Positions 23,036 through 34,979 of a stretch of DNA of 64,000 nucleotides are shown piece after piece. The notes beneath the pieces are model-generated. The model was given only the letters and a program-made list of their open reading frames with translations. It made no database searches and had not been told where the DNA came from. The translations under genes were made by a program, and so were the position numbers. The stretch's first letter is position 1; each line of letters starts with the position of its first letter. The stretch lies in NCBI GenBank assembly GCA_977017575.1, contig CDRNVI010000141.1, positions 1 through 64,000 of the forward strand, read 5' to 3'. Origin of the DNA: Paramoeba atlantica (taxonomy: Eukaryota > Discosea).

Positions 23036-24555
23036 TCTACTATATGATTTTCAGAGTCTTTATATCAATCATCTCCCAAAGCTTAGCAATTGTTTGGTTC
23101 ATATGTTGGAGTGAGACCTGCTTCCAACACAGAAGTTGTGCCTTTCAGTGCCTTTTCAGTGCCTTTAGAACCTTCCCTGAGCTTCCCCAGGCTTCCTTGA
23201 GCCTCCTTGAGCCTTCCCTGAGCTTCCTTGATGCCTTTTATTATGAGTTTTAGTCCTTTCAGAGAGCTCTGAGCCTCACAGACAGCCATGTGCCATTTTA
23301 TTATAATTTTAGCTAAAATCATAAGATTTTTTGTGCTCTTTTTATTCAATTTTCATGTTTGTGTTTTGCCCCCTTTTTCTTGCTGCTTTGCTGCTTTCTG
23401 CCTTCTTTCTGCTTTCTTGTCACTTTCTCTCTTTCTTTCTGCTTTCCTTTGTGATTTTTTGGCTTGCTTTGCTTGCTTTCTGTTTTCTTCTTTTGTTGTT
23501 ATCATATTTTGTTGCTTTCTTCCTTCTTTGGTTGCTGTGTTGACTTGGGATTCTGATTTAAGTTGAGTTTCAGCAATTCTGTGCTTTTCTCAGTTGTGAT
23601 TCCTTTTGTTGTTCTTCTTTTTGCTTTTCTGTTTCTTTGTTGTTGTTTTCTTGTTCTATTAGTGTTGGCTGGGGATCCTTCTTATAAAGGTTTTAATTCA
23701 AAGTTTCTGTTTCTCTTTCTTTTCTCTTGTTTTCTCTGTTGATTCTGCTCCCCTCCTCACATCTATCCTCACACATACCTGGAACTGTTTTTTTCAGGAA
23801 TAATGGTGTTGAATTAGTGTTTCCTCCAGCAACTCTGCTGAAGGACAAGTTAGAGCTTTTGGAGGACATAATTGGATGGAGTAAGTTGAGAGCTATCAGC
23901 AGATATGCTCAACTTCCTGTGGGGTGGTTTTCTACCACAGCAAACTTGAGAAAGGGAAGATAATAGCAAAAAAGAACCCTCAGATAACTTCTAAGGGTTT
24001 TTTTTTTTTTTTAGTTTCCTTTCTCTTCAATAATAGATTGGATCATAAAACTATCTTCCTCCTTGTGGGCAAGGATGGCATAGTGTTTGGTTCTTGCCTC
24101 CACTCTAATACTTCTCTTGAGGTTGGTTTGACTTTCAATAGCTCTCAGGAAGTTGGGGAAGGTAGGAATCTCATTGAGGAAGGCAAAAGCTTCTACTGGG
24201 GAGAGGGGGCATACTCTGGCTCCTTTAATGAGAGACAAGTTGAGTTTGGTAGCAAGGTGAGTGGAAAGGGAGGCATTCTTAATATCAATCATCTCCCAAA
24301 GCTTAGCAATCATTTGGTTCATATCTGAGACTGCTTTTTTCAAAAATAGTAGTATTGAATTAGCATTTCCTCCAGCAACTCTGTTGAAAAACAAGTTAAA
24401 GCTTTTGGAAGACATAATTGGATAGAGTAAGTTGAGGACTATCAGCAGATATGCTCAGCTCCCTGTGGGGTGGTCTTCTACCACAGCAAACTTGAAAAAG
24501 AGAAGATATCAGCAAAAAAGAACCCTCAGATGATTTCTAAGGGTTTTTTTTTTAG
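23036..24555 (-). mobile_element. Tandem truncated LINE 5' ends
   Basis: Three 5' ends of LINE-C type lie in a row: a CAGCAGATATGCTCAGCTCC stretch recurs near 22930, 23898 and 24440, and each reaches a CTAAGGGTTTTTTTT junction (about 23020, 23995, 24540). Between them are ORF1 N-terminal fragments. The shorter patches 23036-23060 and 23062-23103 match RT (19325) and ORF1 (22760) sequence. The solo LTR at 23104-23773 splits one of the fragments. Confidence 0.7.
23104..23773 (+). mobile_element. Solo LTR with 4-bp target-site duplication
   Basis: 670 bases beginning TGTTGGAGTGAGACC and ending TCCTCACA (TG...CA ends), flanked by CATA at 23100-23103 and 23774-23777. The surrounding LINE ORF1 sequence reads through if the LTR and one CATA are removed. 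It has no interior. The same LTR family is next to the telomere (690) and near 49329. Solo LTRs form by recombination between the two LTRs of a full element. Confidence 0.85.
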
Positions 24556-26700
24556 AAGAAGGAGGATATCCTCATAATTCAATCTATTATTAAAAAGAAA
24601 GGAAACCTGATCACCAACCAACTCAAGAGTTCTTGTATTTGGAGAGTTAATCATGATGTCCATTTGTGAGGGATCAAGATCAAACTCTCTTTTCAAGTTT
24701 CAGAGAATGAGTGGATTTACAATTTATTCAATAGAGAACCACCTTCCCTCTCTCAATCTCAAAGAAGTGGTACAAGTCTCTGAGGACTGCATCATCATCT
24801 TCTACAAATCCATTCCCCTCTCTCTAGTTTGCCTTATTGCCAAGACCAAAGAATTCATCCAAATCAATATTTTGATTAAAGCCAAGTGTTCCATTTGAAC
24901 ACCAATCAAACCATACCACCTCCTTATTGAGTGCCCCTTCTGTGGGGTGAACCATCTTGCAAGCCTTACTTGCACTGTAGAGATTATTCAGAAACAAGGA
25001 GAAGATGCCATCAGCAAGCTTTTTGAAGAAGAACAACAAAACTTTAGTCTTGAAAAAGACCAAATCATGATCACAAATGCAAAGAAGTATGAAGAAATGA
25101 AATTTATTGATGAAAAAGAAACATCAACTAAAGAACAGTGCCTTAAGGAAAAAGATAAAATTGCTGAAATGGAGAGTGAAAAGAAAGAAATGAGCAAAGG
25201 CTCTAAAACACAAGGTAAGAATGAATAAAAAAAGAGGGAAGTGAATGAACAGAAAAGAAGGGAAGAGGATGGTGATGGAGATATAATTATAATCAAAAGA
25301 AGAAAGACTGATAGTAAGGAAGAAAACAAGGAAGAAGAGAAGAGTGATGGGTCAGTCACAATGAAAATCCCTTTGAAAGGAGGAGAGATTGAGGAAATAA
25401 GTTTTGGTATGAGTGAGAAAGCTTGAGCATGGCTGGGGGATCTTCCAACCCAATTCAGGTGGAAGCAGGGAATGAAAAAACTAAAAAAAATAGTTACAAA
25501 CCTTGAAAATAGCAAATATGAATTACTGAACAAAAAGCTTCAATAAGTTTTAATTGAAACAGTTCAATTTATTACTTCAAACATAGCTAAATTCAAGAAA
25601 AGACCAAGACAATTATCAGCAGAAGAAACAGAAGAAATAATCAATAAAGATAGAGAAAAAGTGAGGCAAAGCAAAAAGAAATTGAAAGGCAATACAAATA
25701 AAATGTTAGAAGCTAAAAAATTGAATATAATTTCCAAAACCATTCTTGCAGGGAAGGAAAAAAATAACAGGATGAGAAATTCTAGAGGTGTTTTTTTCTC
25801 TTCTCCCTCCACTGATGTCCCCTCCCCTTCTCCTTCCACTGATGTCACTTCCCCTTCTTCCTCCACTGGTGTCCCTTCTCCTACTTCCTTCACTGGTGTC
25901 CAGAGTGTTCCTCTCTCCAAAGATGTCCTTGATGGAGTTCCTGGATCACAAGCTAAAAAAATAACCCAAAAAAAGAACATTGTTACTGGCCTACAAAATC
26001 AGAAAAACATTACCTTTTTTAGTAATTTAGATGAACATAAATTTTCAACTTTTTCATTTGGTTTTCATTCTAGCAATGGCCAAAAAATTGCTGATTCTCC
26101 CTTTCCCTCTTGTTCTTAGGATGCCAGTCTTGATAGAAGCTTAAAATCATCCCCAAATAACCCTCAGGAAAGCTTTTCTATTGTTTAAAAGGAAAAGAGG
26201 AAAAGTTTAAAGAAAAAAAGGAAAAAAAAAAAAGAAAAAACCAGAAAAAAAAGGAAAAAAGTTGAAAGAAAGTTCTAAGTTAGAAGTTAATTAAAAAAAA
26301 AAAAAAGAAATACCAGAAGATAGAGTGAAAGATGGTGAACAAAAAGAAAAAAAAAGAAAAAAAGAATAATCAAAATATCAAAAAGTATGGATTCCTTTAA
26401 TCTCCCCCCCTGAGATTTGATGCTCAACTTCAACCCTCTCCTTTAATGGTTGTCAATAAGTCCCAACTAATTTCTCAACTTCCTATTCCCCCCACCTCCC
26501 TCAACTTCCCTTTCCCCCAAGAGAGACTTTGTGATTTTCAAATCCTCTCTCTGAAATCTAACCCTCTTAATTTACTCCAAATTCAATGTTTTTCTTGTTT
26601 CCCTAACTTGAAAGTTCTCTCCTGGAATATAAACAAGCTTCAAAATAAAGAAAAACTCAAGATCTGTAAAAGAATAGCAGCTAGTTCCTGCCTTCTATTC
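24556..26700 (+). mobile_element. LINE-E, 5' truncated and cut by LINE-D
   Basis: Plus-strand LINE of the LINE-C type that enters within ORF1, continues through the ORF1 tail and the inter-ORF region to the first 25 residues of the endonuclease (LSWNINKLQNKEKLKICKR near 26615-26680), and is then cut by the T-run of LINE-D. Confidence 0.82.
24560..26190 (+). pseudogene. LINE-E ORF1
   Basis: Parallels LINE-C ORF1: the KEVVQVSEDCIIIFYKS segment, then TGA (24896-24898) in KCSI-x-TP, C-P-F-C-G-V-N-H (part of the C-x2-C-x3-H-x5-C cluster), the acidic segment (25141-25426) and a Ser/Thr/Pro repeat with four copies of an STDVPSPSP-like unit (25800-25900). Stops and frameshifts are scattered. Confidence 0.72.
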
Positions 26701-26851
26701 TTTTTTTTTTTCCACTAAACATCAGAAAATGCTATTAATTTATTAAGGTAAAAAACCATCATATAGATAGAAAAGATAGTTTAGGTTTTACCAATTGGTA
26801 ACATAGACATGGTTAATAATATTTAAATTAATTAATTCTTAGAATAGTTAG

Positions 26852-28260
26852 TTAATCTTCATCATCACTTGGAGGAAGTTTACCTTCTTTAAAGATTACA
26901 TATCTTCTTTTTTTTTTTTTTCTTTTCTTTCTGTTCTTTTCATTATTCAACATACTTTCACATAACTTGTCACTTAGGATTGAAGTAGAATATATATTAT
27001 AGAGGTTTTTAGAAAGGGCTACAGGTGTTATCAAGGTTCCATCAAAAGAGAGAGGTTTGGAGAAGTATACCACTTGAATTGTAATCACTAAACCTTGAAA
27101 TTTCCTCAAGAGTGTGGAAAAAGGGATAGAATAACTTTAATCATACTTAAGGGAGTTGTTCAATTTATTTTTTCTTTTTAACACTGGACTTTATTAGGTA
27201 ATGGTCTAACTCAAAGCTATTAATTTTTTAAGGTTAAAGATAATGAGGATAGAGTTTCACTTCTTTAGGTTTAAATGGTCCAAAGACCTTTAATTCACTT
27301 AAACTCCTTCTCAGGAACTTTATTTTCTGCTTTTTAGTAGATAGAGTAAAGAATAACCTGTTCTGTTTTTCACATTCAAGTGAGCAAGAAGAGAAAATAA
27401 TATTTTTAATATTTTCTTCTTTGAAATTTGAACCTACAACCCCAAATTGAAGCAATAGCTGTTTTACCAACTAAGCCATCATGCCACAATTGGGGTTGTT
27501 CAGTTTAGTCTATAAAAAAGAGTTATCAACAATCCATTTTTCTTCAGTTTTTCCAACTTGTCTAATACAAAGATTTCATTTGAGATCATTAACAGCAGCT
27601 ATTTCATCCATAACTGACCAACTAACAGCAGTAGCAATAGCATCAGCATGTTTGTTGAGTTTATAAAAAATATGAATAAATTTAATATCTTCAAATCTAA
27701 CAGCAGTTGCTCTAATCTCAATCAACAAGAGGTTAAGTTCATGATTACTAATATTGTAATTCTTAGGAGCTGCCTTAATTAATATCATATAATCACCAAC
27801 AATTTAGATGTAAGAACCCAAACCTCTTGCACTCTTTAATCTCAAGAAATAGCTTTTGAATTCATTAACATTATTTGTACTGAAGAAAATAGTTTCAACA
27901 TCAATCAGAATTTCCTTTCCATCTCTGAAAATAGCATAGTTAGCACCACCAAGGTGAGGATCAGTACAACTTGAACCATCATAGAAAACTTGTAAGTCTT
28001 TAAACTTGAACTTTTCAATCTCTCTCTTTTTCTTTGCAGAGGTTGGGTTTTTACAAAGAGGTTTGGGAAGGAATTTATTCTTTTTTAAGATTTTGTAAAA
28101 GATATCAATAGCATACTCAGCAAATTGAGATCCTTCAGCACACACAGTTATTCACAGTGTAAGTAAGACAGCACTCACTATTGAGGTGAAGAGGTTTGAG
28201 CAGTATTGAACAGTAAGTTCACACACAAAGAAAGAGGATTCTCAAGATGGAAGTTTCAAC
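26852..28260 (-). pseudogene. LINE-D RNase H region
   Basis: Order on the minus strand: CAEGSQFAEYAIDIFYKI, VFYDGSSCTDPHLGG (28000-27960), NNVNEFKSYFL, then IFYKLNKHADAIATAVSWS (27660s) and the C-terminal tail to 26852. RNase H is interrupted by SINE2 copy a on its C-terminal side. TAG in the VGD segment (near 27805) and other stops make it inactive. Confidence 0.78.
27168..27494 (-). mobile_element. SINE2 copy a
   Basis: A second tRNA-derived SINE (about 327 bases, minus strand). Read on its own strand the head has box A GATGGCTTAGTTGGTAAAAC and box B TAGGTTCAAATTTC, and the 3' end is pyrimidine/A-rich. It is flanked by GTTGTTCA(A/G)TTTA at 27155-27167 and 27495-27507. It lies inside the ORF2 C-terminus of LINE-D. 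Confidence 0.88.
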
Positions 28261-28283
28261 TTTATGCAGCTTTGTCCCATCTT

Positions 28284-28605
28284 TTTTCTTTTTAACACTG
28301 GACTTTATTAGGTAATAGCCTAACCCAAAGCCACTAATTTTTTAAGGTTAAAAATAACAAAGATAGAGTTTCACTTCTTTAGGTTTAAATGGTCCAAAGA
28401 CCTTTAATTCACTTAAACTCCTTTTCAAGGAATTTATTCTCTGCTTTTTAGCAAATAGGGCAGAGAATAATCTATTCCATTTTTCACATTCAAGTGAGCA
28501 AAAAGAGAAAATAATGTTTTTAATATTTTCCTCTTTGGGATTTGAACCTGTAACCCTGAATTGAAGCAATAGTTATTTTACCAACTAAGCCATTATGCCA
28601 CAATT
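28284..28605 (-). mobile_element. SINE2 copy b
   Basis: Same family and orientation as copy a, about 322 bases. Flanks AGCTTTGTCCCATCTT (28268-28283) and AGCTTCATTCCATCTT (28606-28621) form a 16-base target-site duplication with two differences. It separates the RNase H from the RT part of LINE-D. Confidence 0.87.
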
Positions 28606-28774
28606 AGCTTCATTCCATCTTCTCAAGGTAGCTTTTAGCACAAATACAAGTTTCAAGGAGGTGGGTTCAAGATTCTTTTTCTTTCTTACATAATCAACAG
28701 GTAGGAGGTTTCAAAGTAAAATGGGAGATCTTATCCATTATAGAGAGACCATGAATCAAGAATTTGGTAAGATT

Positions 28775-30205
28775 TCATTGGAGCTGAGGTTTAAAAGTAT
28801 AAGCTAAGTTGTAGACAATACATTTGATCTTTCCATCCTCTTGGTAGATATCTTTAAGCACAATAGGTACTTGATGAGAAAGGGAATTATAGTTTGTTTT
28901 GGTTAGGCCTCTCAAAGTCACTTCTTTAGAGATTTTTGAAGCAGCAGAGTAAGCATCAAGTCTCATAGCTCCAATGGCCAAGAGATTCTTGTATTCATAA
29001 CTTAAAGGTTTATGAGAGATAAGAAGAGCCCAATTGAAGAGAATGAAATGGTGAACCTGACATTTACTACCCATAAGAGAATGGCAAGCAGTTAAAATGG
29101 TGGTTTTTAGATTGGCATATGCTCCCAAGGCAGCTTGAATGAGTTTCCATACTATCACAGATACAGATTGAGGGATAAGTTTAAAGCAGGCCAAGTAACT
29201 CATACAGGGAATTAAGTAGGTGTTAATTATCCTTACTTTTACTGCAAAGGGCCCTCCTTGATTCTTAATGGCCTTACTTACTCCTTGCATCTTTTCACAT
29301 ACTTTAAATCAATCCTTCTTTAATTCCATCTTACAGTTTATTCACACACCTAAATAAGTTATCTCATTGCTTTTAAAGTTGGTTTTGGGCATTGCAGACC
29401 AAGGGCTAGAAGGTTTATACATTTGAGTTATCAAAACAAAGCATTTTGAGTAATTCAAGAGAACACCAGTTGCCTTTTCATACTTCTGAAAAGTGGGGGT
29501 CAAGAGGTTAATGGTGTTAACTTTTTTCAGGAGTAGTCCAAGGTCATCCATGAAACCAGAGAGCTTCTCAAGAGGGTGGTTCTTGTTGAGGCTCACCAGC
29601 AATAAATCAAAGATAATTAGGAAGAGAAGAGGGGAGATTGGGCAGCTTTGTTGAACTTCAGTTCTACTGGTAATAGAGTTAGCTGGAGAGGAGCTAGGTT
29701 TCCCTTCAATTGAGGGTAACCAAGTTTTAGAGGGGTGGAATACTTTCTCAATCACAAAGATAGCTTGGAAAGGAGCCTTCAATCTCTTCAAGATGTGAAT
29801 TAGAGCATCACAGTTTACATAATCATAAGCCTTGTAGAAGTCAGTTTGGAAGAATAATATTTTATTCATTGGCCAAAGCTTCATAGAAGACATCATAAAT
29901 TGTTTTCACAGTTGCATCAATTGATTTCCCCTTAAACATTGCATGTTAAGTATCAGAGATTACTCCACTTGCAATTTCAGAAAACCAAAAAGCTTAATAT
30001 TGTATTACAATTCAATAATCAGAGTTTGTTACACTTATAAGTCTGAACTGGTTAGAGCAAAAAATGTTCTCAACCTTGGGAATCAAACACAATTAGCTTT
30101 CTCCAAAGGAATTAGGGAATTTTATACTCTCTCCTGCTTGTTGAATCAATTTAATCCACATCTTTTGATATTTCTTATAAGTTTTCTAATAGAGGGAAAA
30201 GAGAT
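28775..30205 (-). pseudogene. LINE-D reverse transcriptase
   Basis: Landmarks: FQTDFYKAYDYVNCDALIH (motif A), RTEVQQSCPISPLLFLIIFD, GFMDDLGLLL (motif C), and the thumb with ILFNWALLISHKPL. This is the copy that keeps TGG in the FN-W-ALL motif, where LINE-A, -B and -C have TGA. It is truncated upstream near 30209 and has several stops. Confidence 0.82.
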
Positions 30206-30206
30206 T

Positions 30207-30715
30207 TCCAGACAAATTACAAATAAAATTGTACTTTTTACACAATTTTACAATTTATTTGACTTATTTACAAAAAAAAAAACATATTTCCCTTTGTTTT
30301 TGATCATTTCCCAACCACTTTTTTCAATGTCTATTTGTATTATTTTCATTTTTAGAAAATTGTTATTCAGTTTTTGATGTTTAAAAGTTCATTTCCAAAC
30401 AAGTTACAAATAAAATTGAATATTTTACTCAATTTTACAATTTATTTGACTTATTTATAAAAAAAACTAAAAAACTAAAAAACTGAAAAACTGAAAAACT
30501 GAAAAACTGAAAAATTGGAAAATTGGAAAATTGGAAAATTGGAAAATTGGAAAATTAGAAAATTAGAAAATTGGAAAATTGGAAAATTGGAAAATTGGAA
30601 AATTGGAAAATTGAAAAATTGAAAAATTAAAAGAATTGAACTTGAGACTTCAAAAATGAAAAATTGAAGAAAAGAACAACTAAACTATCATACTCATCTT
30701 TAAAAAAACAAAAAA
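30207..30715 (-). mobile_element. SINE-like unit with 8-bp minisatellite (SINE3, copy a)
   Basis: Read on the minus strand: a tRNA-like head (30715-30640) with box-A-like ATAGTTTAGTTGT and box-B-like CAAGTTCAATTC, then an 8-base array, then an AT-rich body that ends at ACAAATAAAATTG/CAAACAAG. The same order occurs at 61880-62757. No target-site duplication was found, so the tRNA origin is an inference from the two boxes. Confidence 0.5.
30476..30630. repeat. 8-bp minisatellite (GGAAAATT)n
   Basis: About 19 units, mostly GGAAAATT with GAAAAACT and GAAAAATT variants at the ends. The same array recurs at 62519-62660 in the same place within the same repeat. Confidence 0.9.
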
Positions 30716-30917
30716 ATAAGAAAGTTAATGAGATTAATTTAAATTTTTTTTTATTTTTTCTCTTTTAACATCATTTCTTTTGTATTAATCTTTTATATTT
30801 CTTCTTCAAAATAAAATCTAAAACTAATATCTTTTTCACTACTTTTTAAATTAAAAACTTTTCAAAATATTATTTTATCATATAAAAGAGTTTTTTATTC
30901 AAACTTTAAATCTTAAT
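30716..30917. other. AT-rich spacer
   Basis: Very AT-rich sequence with no open frame, repeat or motif that I can identify. It separates the SINE3 unit from the 5' LTR of the Gypsy-type element. Confidence 0.5.
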
Positions 30918-31134
30918 TAAGTTTAAAAAAATATTCAAATATGAAATATTATAAATATATATAACATCTTTATTTAAATTCTTGTTGAATTCAATTCAAT
31001 TGATTAAAGTTCATTATCATTAATATTCTTATTACTACATTTTCTTTTCTTCACTTTTCCACTTCTTGATTTTCCCAGTTTTCAATTGTACTTCTTTAAA
31101 CTATTGAAACCTTAGAAGTAAAATAAAATCTACC
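30918..31134 (+). repeat. Gypsy 5' LTR
   Basis: Aligns with 36148-36355 from the AAATATGAAATATTATAAAT stretch to AAAATCTAC. It is more AT-rich than the 3' LTR (many C-to-T and G-to-A differences), which implies an old insertion or uneven mutation. Confidence 0.8.
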
Positions 31135-33020
31135 TTGGTAATGCTTCAATTTGAATAACCAATAGAAGAAGCATTTGATCTTGAGAAATTGCTTAGAGGA
31201 AACTCCAAGCAGAACAATTGGTGAAGGCAATTCATTTCCTGGTTATGCAAAATGAAGAGTTGGTGTGAATAAAGAAGGAGTTTTTAAAGATGAAAGAACC
31301 AAATTACAAATCTTAGAAACAACATTGGAAATTGGTAATTAAAGATGTGAATTTCCAAAACCCAGTCCAAGCTTCTCAATTTTGCATCTAAAAAAAGAGT
31401 ATTAAACAAGATATTTGACCAAACATACTTGAGTTCAGAAAACAAATCAAGTTTGCAAGGGCAATTGAAAGTCATTAGGCCAAAAGTTGGATGGATTACC
31501 TTTGAATTTGTTGTGTACCCTTAATAGATTCTTTGGTGAGAAAGTTGTCCTTATGGAACAGCAGAAGTTTGATCTTTTTTGAGTACCTGATAAAAAAGTT
31601 ACTAATCAAGAATTTCAGGTGGTAACTACAGAATATTTGCACCTGTTCTTGAAGATAAGAGAAACTCCCTTTCAGGAAATCTATGTGAAGGAAGCAATGT
31701 GAGAATTCAAAAATCCAATCTTCCAAGATCTAAATAAAGTGTCTGTTAGGGGGGGAACAGATGAGTATTAAAGAACCAAAGAAAAATTGAAGAGGAGTGA
31801 ACCAATAACCTGTTTTCTTTCATCCCTGGATGAGCACTGTGGATAGATATGGTGATGCTGCAGCAAAGAAATATAAACATATGAGTCTTGTTAATTGGAA
31901 CAAAAGAGTTCCAAGAAAGAGAGGATGTGGGGATTTCAGTTGGAAAATACTTTACTTGTGAACTCCTTGGATGTGGGATATTAACTCTTGAAGAACTTAA
32001 AGAAAAAGCAAATGATTTGTCAATTCTTTTAAGAGTAAAAAGGAATTTACTCAAAATACTTGGCAACAAGACAAGATGGTGGTCAAGATGAGTGAAAATG
32101 GCTTCACAATCCATATTGGCAACCTAGTAAGAGACTTGAATCCTAAAATATACCAAATAAATAATAAACTGTTCAACATACCTTGCATGGTCAATGATAT
32201 TTACTACACAAGCACTTTGTGATTCTAGGGCTTGCAGGATAGATGTTGTGGCAAGAACATTCCTGAATAAAGCAATTCCCAAACTTTAGAGACCATTACA
32301 AAGGAAATTACATTTCCTTAGCTGACAAATCATCAATAATGCCAACTGAAGAAGTTCACTCCTTCCCAATCCCAGAGAGATTGGAGAATTAAAAATAACT
32401 ACACAAACAAGATTGGATCCTAGATCAATTTTAGCAGTTGAGGTCAGACAGAAAAAAAAAGCTCTACAACTGAGATTTGATCATGTGAGACAATATATCT
32501 ACACTACTTGAATTGAGATTATGAATGTTGGAAATACCTCATTCTCACTTGAAAAAGGGTCTACATGTTGTAAAACACATTAATGTTACAGAAAAGAATG
32601 CAGAACAAACCATTGCAAAACCTCTTGATAAAAGACCAGTAAAACTTCACCAAAAGAAGTCAGATGAAAGAATGTATAAAGATAAATTGGTCACTCCAGA
32701 ACTACAGCCTCAAGAGGACTGCCATGGAATGGCAAAACACATGTGCAATCAAGGAGGTTGGGGATTCTCAGAAGAAATAGCATCAATGTTCTTTAGCAAA
32801 TATCCTGTTGAGAGATGGTCAGAAAAATCTGGAAGAAGATGAAAAGATGATTCCAGAGGAATATGAGGAGTTCACAAAGAAAACTGACCTCACTCTTAGT
32901 GATCTCAATCTTGATCAAATGATTCAACTCTGTAAACTCTTTGAAAAATACAAAGAAATGTGGGACATACTTAGCAATGCTCCAATCATGCATACAGATG
33001 CAACAGAGTTCAAAATTGAA
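31135..33020 (+). pseudogene. Gypsy gag/protease region, unreadable
   Basis: Only short open stretches survive, such as 31888-32091 and 32525-32842. I see no zinc knuckle or protease motif. The position between the primer-site region and RT is the only reason to call it gag/protease. Confidence 0.35.
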
Positions 33021-34150
33021 CTTAAAGATGAAACTCAAAAGCCTTTTAGATGAGCTTATTATACAAAGGAGACAGTCAAAAGGACAATTGAAGAGAATCA
33101 AATCCAAGAAATGGCCAAGAGAAGAGTCATCCAATCATCAAATTCACCATGTTAGTGGCAAAAAAGCAAATGAAAAAGTCTGATTCTGTATGGATTACAG
33201 AGAATTAAATGAAAGGACTAAGAAATGGAGTTATCTAATACCAAAAAAATTAATGATGTGTTGTCATACCTGGGTGAATCTTCATTCTTTTCAACATTGG
33301 ATATGACTGCAGCATTTTAGTCAATCCCAATCCAAGAGGAAGACAAGGGAAAAATGGCTTTTGTTCACAATTCAGGCTGTGGGAATGGAATTCAATGCCA
33401 TTTGGATTAACAAATGCTCTGGCAACACAGCAACATTTTATAGATACAATACTTGCTGGCTTGCAATGATATATATCTGTATTAATTATGTTGATGACAT
33501 AGTTATCTTCTCAAAAACCTTTGAGAAACATATTCAATCACTAGTAGAGAAAGTGCTGGATAGATTAAAGGAAAATAAGTTGCAAATTAACCTGAGTAAA
33601 GTGGTGAAAGATCTTTCACATTACTTGGATATACAGCAACAAAGGATGGAATTTTGGCTAATGACAAGAAAGTCAAGGCCATAAAACATTTTCCACAACC
33701 AACCAATCAAAAGGAATTACAATCACTCTTAGGATTGGTTAGTTGGTGTAGGAGATTCATCCACAATTGTTCTCAAAAAACATATCACCTTCGAGAATTA
33801 TTGCTACAACCATTATTTGAATAGGTTAAGAAGGCAGATAATGAATTTCAGGAAATGAAGGAAACAATTGCAAGAATACCAATGCCAAATTTCAGAAAAA
33901 CATTCTATATTCATGTGGACACATCAAAAAATGGTTATGATTCAATACTGACACAACACCCTGATGATCCTCTTGATAAACCAGCACCAAAAAGGTCAGA
34001 AATACCAAAAAAGCACAAAATAGTCGCTTTCACAAGTCTGGCTTTGCCAAAACACAATAAAAATATACAAATTCTGAACAAGAATGTTATGAGGCTTACT
34101 GGGCAATTAACAAGTTTAAGGAATTCATTATGGGAAGAGATGTGGTGATT
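33021..34150 (+). pseudogene. Gypsy RT and RNase H
   Basis: Landmarks: YYTKETVKRTIEENQI (33055), a CMDYRELNERT segment (33190; TGA just before it), YVDDIVIFSKTFEKHI (catalytic YVDD at 33487-33498), LQSLLGLVSWCRRFIHN (33720-33765), FYIHVDTSKNGYDSILTQ (RNase H start, 33905) and AYWAINKFKEFIMGRDVVI (34100). Frames shift at about 33340 and 33640 and TAG stands at 33318. Confidence 0.82.
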
Positions 34151-34979
34151 TTTAGTGAGCACCAGAGTCAACAGTCAAACTGTGCAACTCCACAGTAAGC
34201 AAACAAGAAGCAAACTTATCTGTGGGTGGCTGCTGGAAATAGCAGCAGTTGCAAGTCAAATTCTACACCAACCTGGGAAAACACTGGTTATTCCTGATAC
34301 ACTCAGTTGAGCACATCATGTATCCTATCAAGAGGAAGATGCTCAAACTCCAATTAAGAAGTCCTGGAGAGACTGGGAGTTAAAAATGTGGAAAACAAAA
34401 CAACATTTTAACAAACAAAAAATGGCAATATTGAAGCTCTGTTCTCTCTCAAAAACCTGTCATAGGGTAGATGAGTCCACCAGAGATGGAAAGGAGTTAT
34501 TGGCTAAAATGGGTCAGTGCACAGAAAGCATGGGTCAGCTTGGTGGCCAATCTGCTCAAGGAAGGAGCAGGGGACTCTCTCAAGGATGACTATCTGGGAT
34601 AGCTGTTGGGTCAGCTTCATGTAAGACACTGGGCAGTGTGATGGGTTAGCTTCAGACAATTCCCAGCAAGACTGAGTGTAATGACATTTCTGACTCTGGA
34701 AGTGAGGATGAATTTAGGTCAAGTACACAACCAGGTGAACCTACCAGAGTTCATACAGTGCCTGAAATACAACCTCTTATAAATAAGGAGCCAGAAGGAG
34801 CAAAACTGTCAGATACTGGTGCTGGCCACACTGGATCTGAGAATCAGAATGATTCAGAAAAACAATGGATCATAAAGGACCAAGAACAATACTGGAGCAA
34901 TATGAAGGATCAATTTTGTCAAAGAATGAGAAATTTGATCTTAATTAGAGAATACCTGAGTTTTGTAAAGACATTCAGA

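Larger units (their letters stand above)
26701..30209 (-). mobile_element. LINE-D, 5' truncated
   Basis: Minus-strand LINE with an A-tail (T-run 26701-26711), C-terminal tail, RNase H and RT. The 5' end is lost inside RT near 30209, where a SINE-like unit follows. It is inserted in LINE-E. Two SINE2 copies interrupt it. Confidence 0.83.
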
